The notes beneath the pieces are model-generated. The model searched no databases. It was not told the origin of the DNA and saw nothing but the letters and a program-made list of their open reading frames with translations. From Euwallacea fornicatus (taxonomy: Eukaryota > Arthropoda > Insecta > Coleoptera > Curculionidae): a DNA stretch of 64,000 bases. This document shows positions 50,537 to 60,600 of this stretch, in pieces (position 1 is the first letter of the stretch; each line of letters starts with the position of its first letter). The translations under genes and the position numbers were made by a program. Location of the stretch: the NCBI RefSeq assembly GCF_040115645.1, contig NW_027096024.1, positions 789,382-853,381 on the forward strand, written 5' to 3'.

Positions 50537-53500
50537 CTATTCGCCGCCGAGGTTGCTCTGTTCCCGCACTCTTTCCGATGTCCGTTCTCTCCCTCTCACA
50601 ATCTTATCCCACATGATCTTTCCCACCATTCTTTCAAATGCCATCCACTTCTCCTCTGTCTCCACCAATTCACGCCCTATCATGTTTCGGTCCAGGTTGA
50701 GTCCCCTCCCCCTGGCTTCCACACGATACCCCTCCCACTGCGGACACTCCCACAGGGTGTGCTCCGGGGTGTCCGCCACGCACTCTGTTTCGTCCCCACA
50801 GAACCAGCAGTGGTTATTTCTCTCTACTCCGATTTTGTGCAGGTATTTACCGAACACACTGTGCCCAGTAAATACCTGCGACAGCGCGTAACCCGGTCTT
50901 GTCCACTTACATTCGAACCACCGCCTTACGCTGGGTACGAACACTTTCATCCTGCCATCGTACTTGGCCCACACTTTCTCCCATTCGCTAATCACCCAAT
51001 CGCTCGCTTCACTCCTTGAATTCTTACCTCGCTCCCACACCCTTCTTCTCTCTTCCACTCGCAGTCTCACCGGCGGTATTTTAGCCAACACCAACACCGC
51101 CGCGCCCGGAGCCGTCCTGTATGCACACGCCACCCTGATGGCGAGCGATCTGTTTGCTCGTTCCAAGATGGCGTTGTACTTTCGGTACGTCAGCTCGGTG
51201 TGCCACACCGGAACCGCGTACAGCAGGACTGACGCCGCCGCCGTCACAAGCACTCGCCTTCTTTCAAACGCCAATCCGTTTACTCTGGGCAAGATTCCCT
51301 CGAGTTTCCGTAGAATCCCGCCCACCTTGTCGGCAGTTCGGCGGGTGTGCTCGCCGAAGCGAGTGTTCCTACCGAACCACACTCCCAGGTACTTCACACA
51401 TTCCTGACTTTCGTACCTGACTCCATCCACCCAGAGACTCAAGCTCCTCAACAATCTTCTTCCCACCAGAAGCACCATCTCTGTCTTGTCCGTAGCCATG
51501 CTGAGACCTTTGGCTCGGAACGTGTCGGAGACCAGTTCCATGGCCCCCCTGACTCTCCTCTCCAGAGTTTCCCTGTTCCTTGCCGTGACCACCAACGACA
51601 AGTCGTCCGCGTACGCCACCGGAGTGACGCCGTCTGGATAACCCACCGTCAGCAGCTCGTCGTAGAACAGGTTCCACAGGACGGGACCAAGAACGGATCC
51701 CTGAGGAACACCACACGACAACTCACGGACCTCCCCGTTCGGCAACTCGAGAAATCGGTCTTTCAGGTATGACTGGACGACGTCCGTCAAATACCTGCTT
51801 ATCGGGGACCTCTTCATCACACGGACGATGAGGTCCCACGGCGCCGTGTTAAACGCGTTCTTCACATCGATAGTTACCATAACGCAAAAGCCCGCTTGTG
51901 TGCAATGTTTCCGCTTGATGTCCTCCACGATCTTCGTCACGGCCAGCATGGCATCAATGGTGCTCCTGCCCTTAACAAACCCAAACTGTCTCTCACTTAT
52001 CATTCCGTGCGCCATCACTTCTTCCAGAAGTCTGGTCTTGATCACCTTTTCCGCAATCTTTCCGAGTCCGTCGATTAGGCAAATGGGCCGGTACGAGGGT
52101 TCCGCAATCGGTTCCCGCTTCGGTTTCTCCACCAGTACCAGACGGGCTCTCTTCCAGATTTTGGGGAACACGCCCGAGGTGAAGATGCGCGTTACGCAAT
52201 CTGCCATACTCTGGGGGATTGCCCCAAGGTACAGCTTCAAGACCTCGTTCGGTATCCCGTCCAACCCCGGAGCCTTGCGGCTCTTGAGACTCCCGACTGC
52301 CTGACAGATCTCCTCAGTCGTGACCCGAGGCACGTGTTCCGTCCCCGGTACCCTAGGCACCCATCTGATCTTCTCCTTCTTCGGAAAGAGTTCGTCCACG
52401 TGCCGAAGCATCTCTACTTCCGGCAGGTGGCTCGCTTTAAAATGACCAAGTTTCCCGGCCACTATTTTGTAGCCGAGGCCCCAGATATCCGTCTCCAAAT
52501 CGGCACACAGACCCTTCCACGCCTCCCTCTTGGCGTTGCTGATGGACACCTTGAGGGCCTTTCGCGCTTCCTTGTGTTCTTCTTCCGCCGCTCTTCTTCT
52601 TTCGTCCGTCTCTCTGTCGCCCTTCACTCTCGTCATCGTTCTTCTCATTCTCACACACTCTTTTCTCAACTCTTCGATCTCATCGTTCCACCAGTACACC
52701 GCTCTCTTATTGCAACCAGATTGTCCACTCTTCTTTCTCAAACACGCATCGCAGGCGTCACCGATTTCTTTCACTATCCGTTCCGGATCATCGGTCAACC
52801 CTGCCGCTCCCTCTCTCGCCATCACGTACTGGTTCAATTTCCTCATTCCTCTCTCAGTCACAATCCAACCGTTCAATCTCACACTCTCCACTCCATCGTT
52901 GGCACAGCGCGCGCTTCCCTCTTTCATAATCCGAAAGCTAACGTATCTGTGCCCACTTCCACTCTCTTTCTCGCACTCAACTTTCCACTCATTCACCATG
53001 CCCGCCGCAGTCACACCGGCCATGGTCACGTCGATCAGCGATCTTCCGTTGTGGTTGCCGAACGTCCACTCCTTCCCGATGTTAAGCGGAGTGAATCCCC
53101 CCGCATCCAAGAACTCTTCAAGGACCAGACCATAAGGATTGCGCGCTTCGGAGCCGAAACGTCCACTTTTGGCATTCAGATCCCCGGCTACGAGGACCTT
53201 CCTACCATCCAGTCCCCGCACGTACTCCTCCAGTCTACTAAGCATGGCACCGAATTCGGCCGCCGTTCTGTTCGGTGAGAAGTATGCCGAGACCAGCGTG
53301 ATCCATCCCAACTCCACCGCTACGAAACCCCAGTCCCTATGGATTGACTTCACCCTCAAATGGTTGGCTAACCAGATGAAAGCGTCGTCGCTCCGATCCC
53401 TAATTACACCCTTGGTTGCATTGTTCGGCTCTTGTCCTAACACAACGTCGATATCTCTCTCCCTGATCGTCTGGAACAGTAAGTCGGTAGCCAACCGTCT

Positions 53501-53584
53501 CCTGTCCAGATTGATCTGGAGACACCTGAGTACGTTGACCGTCGGAGCCATTTTCCCATTTATCCGCCGCAATCTCACACACAC
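50537..53584 (-). CDS. LINE F ORF2: APE endonuclease-reverse transcriptase, intact frame
   Basis: A 1015-codon open frame, about the usual length for R1-clade ORF2. Residues 20-220 are the endonuclease that would nick the target: LQINLDRR, LGQEPN (49-54), SAYFSPN, AGDLNAK (133-139), SLIDVT. The usual SDH triad near 210 reads SGH, so the catalytic Asp seems lost. Residues 430-740 are the reverse transcriptase: RKAPGLDGIPNE, YRPICL, TIDVKNAFNTAPW (palm Asp), CGVPQGSVLGPVLWN and AYADDLS (catalytic pair at 660-661). The C-terminus has FTGHSVFGKYLHKIG and a zinc finger C926, C929, H942, C947. The first ATG is at 53584; a second at 53551 (MAPTVNVLR) is nearer the conserved domain. The start lies 35 bases after the ORF1 stop. 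Transcription would need an outside promoter because the 5' end is missing. Confidence 0.94.
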   Translation of the reverse strand: MCVRLRRINGKMAPTVNVLRCLQINLDRRRLATDLLFQTIRERDIDVVLGQEPNNATKGVIRDRSDDAFIWLANHLRVKSIHRDWGFVAVELGWITLVSAYFSPNRTAAEFGAMLSRLEEYVRGLDGRKVLVAGDLNAKSGRFGSEARNPYGLVLEEFLDAGGFTPLNIGKEWTFGNHNGRSLIDVTMAGVTAAGMVNEWKVECEKESGSGHRYVSFRIMKEGSARCANDGVESVRLNGWIVTERGMRKLNQYVMAREGAAGLTDDPERIVKEIGDACDACLRKKSGQSGCNKRAVYWWNDEIEELRKECVRMRRTMTRVKGDRETDERRRAAEEEHKEARKALKVSISNAKREAWKGLCADLETDIWGLGYKIVAGKLGHFKASHLPEVEMLRHVDELFPKKEKIRWVPRVPGTEHVPRVTTEEICQAVGSLKSRKAPGLDGIPNEVLKLYLGAIPQSMADCVTRIFTSGVFPKIWKRARLVLVEKPKREPIAEPSYRPICLIDGLGKIAEKVIKTRLLEEVMAHGMISERQFGFVKGRSTIDAMLAVTKIVEDIKRKHCTQAGFCVMVTIDVKNAFNTAPWDLIVRVMKRSPISRYLTDVVQSYLKDRFLELPNGEVRELSCGVPQGSVLGPVLWNLFYDELLTVGYPDGVTPVAYADDLSLVVTARNRETLERRVRGAMELVSDTFRAKGLSMATDKTEMVLLVGRRLLRSLSLWVDGVRYESQECVKYLGVWFGRNTRFGEHTRRTADKVGGILRKLEGILPRVNGLAFERRRVLVTAAASVLLYAVPVWHTELTYRKYNAILERANRSLAIRVACAYRTAPGAAVLVLAKIPPVRLRVEERRRVWERGKNSRSEASDWVISEWEKVWAKYDGRMKVFVPSVRRWFECKWTRPGYALSQVFTGHSVFGKYLHKIGVERNNHCWFCGDETECVADTPEHTLWECPQWEGYRVEARGRGLNLDRNMIGRELVETEEKWMAFERMVGKIMWDKIVRGRERTSERVREQSNLGGE

Positions 53585-53619
53585 TCACTCACTCACCCTC
53601 ACTTGAGAGTCAACCTCGT

Positions 53620-54607
53620 CTACGCGGAGTCTGCGCGAGATCGCGCTCTCCGTCGTTTGCCACGTTTCGACGTAGCCTCGCTCTTGAGTGGCTCTTCGGT
53701 GGAGCGCCCCGAGGCGATGCATTCCTCGTGACCCTCCCCCTCTACCTCTATTTGGGCTCCCACCCCTTCTCCGACCGAACTGGTCGGGGAAGGGGGGCGT
53801 GCCGCTTGCACCCCCTTTGCTTCGCCTCGCACAGGCGCGGATTCGGTCTTTTTTGGCACACGGGTTGCCGGTGCGGCTCCGGCTGCCGACTTTTTGGCCG
53901 GTGCCGTCGCGACCTTCGTGGTCCGCTCCACGCACCCCGTGGCTCCTGCGCTGTGTCCCTCCGCCTTACAGAGGGGGCAGAAACGCGAGTTTTTACACTC
54001 CACGGCCCTGTGCCCCTCCTTAGCGCATCGGGCGCACAGACGGGACCTGTCCACGCCTTTGCATTGGCCCGCTCTATGCCCCGTCTCCCAACAGCGGAAG
54101 CAACGCCCAGAGTCTTTCCTCTCCTTCAGGCGACACCTGCTGATGCCGACTCGCAGATCGGAGATCCCCCGAACTTTTGCTGCCGCCTCGCCATCCCCCT
54201 CGACAACCCGTATGATGGCGGTTTGGCATCTGCCGAAACTTGCCCGAATGCCGGTCAGTTTGAGCCGACACGGTTCGAGCTCTGCCGCAGCAGCCACCGC
54301 CCATACCACCTCTTCACCGGTAGTGACTCCGTCCAGACCGATGACTTGGAAGATCACGGGCCTGCCTCCCGTCCCCGTTCGAACCCGGTCTACTCCCAGC
54401 CCCTTGCCGAGAATGTCCCGGAGTTCTTTCCCCCCATTCCCCCCTTTAGGCAGCGTCAGAAGGATCTCGCCGCGCCTTGTCTCCCTGACGTTTGCTATGT
54501 CTACTTTCGTCTGGGACTGCGCCACAAGTTGTCGCACCTTCTTGAGGGTGTCGCTGTAGGTGGCCCCCTCCACCTTAGCCACGAGCACCGCGTCCTCGTC
54601 CCGCCTG
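53620..54607 (-). pseudogene. LINE F ORF1: C-terminal part with three CCHC knuckles, 5'-truncated
   Basis: The frame is open on the minus strand from the insertion edge to the stop at 53620-53622. The listed part starts at RRDEDAVLVAKVEG. It contains FQVIGLDGVTTGEE, aligned with the IRGIDALTKRD region of copy C, then three knuckles: CFRCWETGHRAGQC, CARCAKEGHRAVEC and CPLCKAEGHSAGATGC. The tail is Ala/Pro/Lys-rich. The upstream ATG at 54684 lies in satellite 2 and adds about 25 satellite-coded residues, so it is not the native start. The native N-terminus, including the NTKKEIKE block, was not copied. The preserved part has no internal stop, which agrees with a young insertion. Confidence 0.9.
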
Positions 54608-57600
54608 CAATTTGGCTCTAATAGAAGCGGCACTTTTTGGCCAAATCGTACAATTTGGCGATATTTCGCCAACGCTACAACCAATTTTGTTCAAATCGTC
54701 CCCTTTTGGCAAAATAAGCTTAATAAGGCCTTAAACGGCAAATCGTCAATTTGGCTCTAATAGAAGCGGCACTTTTTGGCCTAATCGTACAATTTGGCGA
54801 TATTTCGCCAACGCTACAACCAATTTTGTTCAAATCGTCTCCTTTTGGCAAAATAAGCATAATAAGGCCTTAAACGGCAAATCGTCAATTTGGCTCTAAT
54901 AGAAGCGGCACTTTTTGGCCAAATCTTAAGATTTGGCGTTATCTCGCAAACGCTACAACCAATTTTGTTCAAATCGTCTCCTTTTGGCAAAATAAGCATA
55001 ATAAGGCCTTAAACGGCAAATCGTCAATTTGGCTCTAATAGAAGCGGCACTTTTTGGCCAAATCTTAAGATTTGGCGTTATCTCGCAAACGCTACAACCA
55101 ATTTTGTTCAAATCGTCTCCTTTTGGCAAAATAAGCATAATAAGGCCTTAAACGGCAAATCGTCAATTTGGCTCTAAGAGAAGCGGGACTTTTTGGCCAA
55201 ATCTTATGATTTGGCGTTATCTCGCAAACGCTACAACCAATTTTGTTCAAATCGTCTCCTTTTGGCAAAATAAGCATAATAAGGCCTTAAACGGCAAATC
55301 GTCAATTTGGCTCTAATAGAAGCGGCACTTTTTGGCCTAATCGTACAATTTGGCGATATTTCGCCAACGCTACAACCAATTTTGTTCAAATCGTCTCCTT
55401 TTGGCAAAATAAGCATAATAAGGCCTTAAACGGCAAATCGTCAATTTGGCTCTAATAGAAGCGGCACTTTTTGGCCTAATCGTACAATTTGGCGATATTT
55501 CGCCAACGCTACAACCAATTTTGTTCAAATCGTCTCCTTTTGGCAAAATAAGCATAATAAGGCCTTAAACGGCAAATCGTCAATTTGGCTCTAATAGAAG
55601 CGGCACTTTTTGGCCAAATCTTATGATTTGGCGATATTTCGCCAACGCTACAACCAATTTTGTTCAAATCGTCTCCTTTTGGCAAAATAAGCTTAATAAG
55701 GCCTTAAACGGCAAATCGTCAATTTGGCTCTAATAGAAGCGGCACTTTTTGGCCTAATCGTACAATTTGGCGATATTTCGCCAACGCTACAACCAATTTT
55801 GTTCAAATCGTCTCCTTTTGGCAAAATAAGCATAATAAGGCCTTAAACGGCAAATCGTCAATTTGGCTCTAATAGAAGCGGCACTTTTTGGCCAAATCTT
55901 AAGATTTGGCGTTATCTCGCAAACGCTACAACCAATTTTGTTCAAATCGTCTCCTTTTGGCAAAATAAGCATAATAAGGCCTTAAACGGCAAATCGTCAA
56001 TTTGGCTCTAATAGAAGCGGCACTTTTTGGCCAAATCTTAAGATTTGGCGTTATCTCGCAAACGCTACAACCAATTTTGTTCAAATCGTCTCCTTTTGGC
56101 AAAATAAGCATAATAAGGCCTTAAACGGCAAATCGTCAATTTGGCTCTAATAGAAGCGGGACTTTTTGGCCAAATCTTATGATTTGGCGTTATCTCGCAA
56201 ACGCTACAACCAATTTTGTTCAAATCGTCTCCTTTTGGCAAAATAAGCATAATAAGGCCTTAAACGGCAAATCGTCAATTTGGCTCTAATAGAAGCGGCA
56301 CTTTTTGGCCTAATCGTACAATTTGGCGATATTTCGCCAACGCTACAACCAATTTTGTTCAAATCGTCTCCTTTTGGCAAAATAAGCATAATAAGGCCTT
56401 AAACGGCAAATCGTCAATTTGGCTCTAATAGAAGCGGCACTTTTTGGCCAAATCGTACAATTTGACGATATTTCGCCAACGCTTCAACCAATTTTGTTCA
56501 AATCGTCTCCTTTTGGCAAAATAAGCATAATAAGGCCTTAAACGGCAAATCGTCAATTTGGCTCTAATAGAAGCGGGACTTTTTGGCCAAATCTTATGAT
56601 TTGGCGTTATCTCGCAAACGCTACAACCAATTTTGTTCAAATCGTCTCCTTTTGGCAAAATAAGCATAATAAGGCCTTAAACGGCAAATCGTCAATTTGG
56701 CTCTAATAGAAGCGGCACTTTTTGGCCTAATCGTACAATTTGGCGATATTTCGCCAACGCTACAACCAATTTTGTTCAAATCGTCTCCTTTTGGCAAAAT
56801 AAGCATAATAAGGCCTTAAACGGCAAATCGTCAATTTGGCTCTAATAGAAGCGGCACTTTTTGGCCTAATCGTACAATTTGGCGATATTTCGCCAACGCT
56901 AAAACCAATTTTGTTCAAATCGTCTCCTTTTGGCAAAATAAGCATAATAAGGCCTTAAACGGCAAATCGTCAATTTGGCTCTAATAGAAGCGCCACTTTT
57001 TGGCCAAATCTTATGATTTGGCGATATTTCGCCAACGCTACAACCAATTTTGTTCAAATCGTCTCCTTTTGGCAAAATAAGCATAATAAGGCCTTAAACG
57101 GCAAATCGTCAATTTGGCTCTAATAGAAGCGGCACTTTTTGGCCTAATCGTACAATTTGGCGATATTTCGCCAACGCTACAACCAATTTTGTTCAAATCG
57201 TCTCCTTTTGGCAAAATAAGCATAATAAGGCCTTAAACGGCAAATCGTCAATTTGGCTCTAATAGAAGCGGCACTTTTTGGCCAAATCTTATGATTTGGC
57301 GATATTTCGCCAACGCTACAACCAATTTTGTTCAAATCGTCTCCTTTTGGCAAAATAAGCTTAATAAGGCCTTAAACGGCAAATCGTCAATTTGGCTCTA
57401 ATAGAAGCGGCACTTTTTGGCCTAATCGTACAATTTGGCGATATTTCGCCAACGCTACAACCAATTTTGTTCAAATCGTCTCCTTTTGGCAAAATAAGCA
57501 TAATAAGGCCTTAAACGGCAAATCGTCAATTTGGCTCTAATAGAAGCGGCACTTTTTGGCCAAATCTTAAGATTTGGCGTTATCTCGCAAACGCTACAAC

Positions 57601-60600
57601 CAATTTTGTTCAAATCGTCTCCTTTTGGCAAAATAAGCATAATAAGGCCTTAAACGGCAAATCGTCAATTTGGCTCTAATAGAAGCGGCACTTTTTGGCC
57701 AAATCTTAAGATTTGGCGTTATCTCGCAAACGCTACAACCAATTTTGTTCAAATCGTCTCCTTTTGGCAAAATAAGCATAATAAGGCCTTAAACGGCAAA
57801 TCGTCAATTTGGCTCTAATAGAAGCGGGACTTTTTGGCCAAATCTTATGATTTGGCGTTATCTCGCAAACGCTACAACCAATTTTGTTCAAATCGTCTCC
57901 TTTTGGCAAAATAAGCATAATAAGGCCTTAAACGGCAAATCGTCAATTTGGCTCTAATAGAAGCGGCACTTTTTGGCCTAATCGTACAATTTGGCGATAT
58001 TTCGCCAACGCTACAACCAATTTTGTTCAAATCGTCTCCTTTTGGCAAAATAAGCATAATAAGGCCTTAAACGGCAAATCGTCAATTTGGCTCTAATAGA
58101 AGCGGCACTTTTTGGCCAAATCGTACAATTTGACGATATTTCGCCAACGCTTCAACCAATTTTGTTCAAATCGTCTCCTTTTGGCAAAATAAGCATAATA
58201 AGGCCTTAAACGGCAAATCGTCAATTTGGCTCTAATAGAAGCGGCACTTTTTGGCCAAATCTTAAGATTTGGCGTTATCTCGCAAACGCTACAACCAATT
58301 TTGTTCAAATCGTCTCCTTTTGGCAAAATAAGCATAATAAGGCCTTAAACGGCAAATCGTCAATTTGGCTCTAATAGAAGCGGGACTTTTTGGCCAAATC
58401 TTATGATTTGGCGTTATCTCGCAAACGCTACAACCAATTTTGTTCAAATCGTCTCCTTTTGGCAAAATAAGCATAATAAGGCCTTAAACGGCAAATCGTC
58501 AATTTGGCTCTAATAGAAGCGGCACTTTTTGGCCTAATCGTACAATTTGGCGATATTTCGCCAACGCTACAACCAATTTTGTTCAAATCGTCTCCTTTTG
58601 GCAAAATAAGCATAATAAGGCCTTAAACGGCAAATCGTCAATTTGGCTCTAATAGAAGCGGCACTTTTTGGCCTAATCGTACAATTTGGCGATATTTCGC
58701 CAACGCTAAAACCAATTTTGTTCAAATCGTCTCCTTTTGGCAAAATAAGCATAATAAGGCCTTAAACGGCAAATCGTCAATTTGGCTCTAATAGAAGCGC
58801 CACTTTTTGGCCAAATCTTATGATTTGGCGATATTTCGCCAACGCTACAACCAATTTTGTTCAAATCGTCTCCTTTTGGCAAAATAAGCTTAATAAGGCC
58901 TTAAACGGCAAATCGTCAATTTGGCTCTAATAGAAGCGGCACTTTTTGGCCTAATCGTACAATTTGGCGATATTTCGCCAACGCTACAACCAATTTTGTT
59001 CAAATCGTCTCCTTTTGGCAAAATAAGCATAATAAGGCCTTAAACGGCAAATCGTCAATTTGGCTCTAATAGAAGCGGCACTTTTTGGCCAAATCTTAAG
59101 ATTTGGCGTTATCTCGCAAACGCTACAACCAATTTTGTTCAAATCGTCTCCTTTTGGCAAAATAAGCATAATAAGGCCTTAAACGGCAAATCGTCAATTT
59201 GGCTCTAATAGAAGCGGCACTTTTTGGCCAAATCGTACAATTTGGCGATATTTCGCCAACGCTACAACCAATTTTGTTCAAATCGTCTCCTTTTGGCAAA
59301 ATAAGCATAATAAGGCCTTAAACGGCAAATCGTCAATTTGGCTCTAATAGAAGCGGCACTTTTTGGCCAAATCTTATGATTTGGCGTTATCTTGCAAACG
59401 CTACAACCAATTTTGTTCAAATCGTCTCCTTTTGGCAAAATAACCATAATAAGGCATTAAACGGCAAATCGTCAATTTGGCTCTAATAGAAGCGGCACTT
59501 TTTGGCCAAATCTTAAGATTTGGCGTTATCTCGCAAACGCTACAACCAATTTTGTTCAAATCGTCTCCTTTTGGCAAAATAAGCATAATAAGGCCTTAAA
59601 CGGCAAATCGTCAATTTGGCTCTAATAGAAGCGGCACTTTTTGGCCAAATCGTACAATTTGACGATATTTCACCAACGCTTCAACCAATTTTGTTCAAAT
59701 CGTCTCCTTTTGGCAAAATAAGCATAATAAGGCCTTAAACGGCAAATCGTCAATTTGGCTCTAATAGAAGCGGCACTTTTTGGCCAAATCGTACAATTTG
59801 GCAATATTTCGCCAACGCTTCAACCAATTTTGTTCAAATCGTCTCTTTTTGGCAAAATAAGCATAATAAGTCCTTAAACGGCAAATCGTCAATTTGGCTC
59901 TAATAGAAGCGGCACTTTTTGGCCAAATCTTAGGATTTGGCGTTATCTCGCAAACGCTACAACCAATTTTGTTCAAATCGTCTCCTTTTGGCAAAATAAG
60001 CATAATAAGGCCTTAAACGGCAAATCGTCAATTTGGCTCTAATAGAAACGGCACTTTTTGGCCAAATCTTATGATTTGGCGATATTTCGCCAACGCTACA
60101 ACCAATTTTGTTCAAATCGTCTCCTTTTGGCAAAATAAGCATAATAAGGCCTTAAACGGCAAATTGTCAATTTGGCTCTAATAGAAGCGGCACTTTTTGG
60201 CCAAATCGTACAATTTGGCGATATTTCGCCAACGCTACAACCAATTTTGTTCAAATCGTCTCCTTTTGGCAAAATAAGCATTATAAGGCCTTAAACGGCA
60301 AATCGTCAATTTGGCTCTAATAGAAGCGGCACTTTTTGGCCAAATCTTATGATTTGGCGTTATCTCGCAAACGCTACAACCAATTTTGTTCAAATCGTCT
60401 CCTTTTGGCAAAATAAGCATAATAAGGCCTTAAACGGCAAATCGTCAATTTGGCTCTAATAGAAGCGGCACTTTTTGGCCAAATCTTATGATTTGGCGTT
60501 ATCTTGCAAACGCTACAACCAATTTTGTTCAAATCGTCTCCTTTTGGCAAAATAAGCATAATAAGGCATTAAACGGCAAATCGTCAATTTGGCTGTAATA

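Larger units (their letters stand above)
50336..54607 (-). mobile_element. LINE copy F: 5'-truncated R1-clade retrotransposon inserted in satellite 2
   Basis: The element is flanked by an 11-bp target-site duplication, CAATTTGGCTC at 50325-50335 and 54608-54618. On the minus strand it ends in 27 A (T-run 50338-50364) followed by two further bases. It holds the 3' part of ORF1, all of ORF2 and a 3'UTR. The 5' end is cut within ORF1, as expected from incomplete target-primed reverse transcription. Its GC content is clearly higher than that of copy C or the satellite, so it comes from a different subfamily. Confidence 0.93.

Noticed and set aside
53728..54621. 297-codon plus-strand frame opposite LINE F ORF1, and others opposite F ORF2
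   Set aside because: These are GC-rich shadows of the minus-strand coding sequence. The minus strand carries the zinc knuckles and RT motifs.
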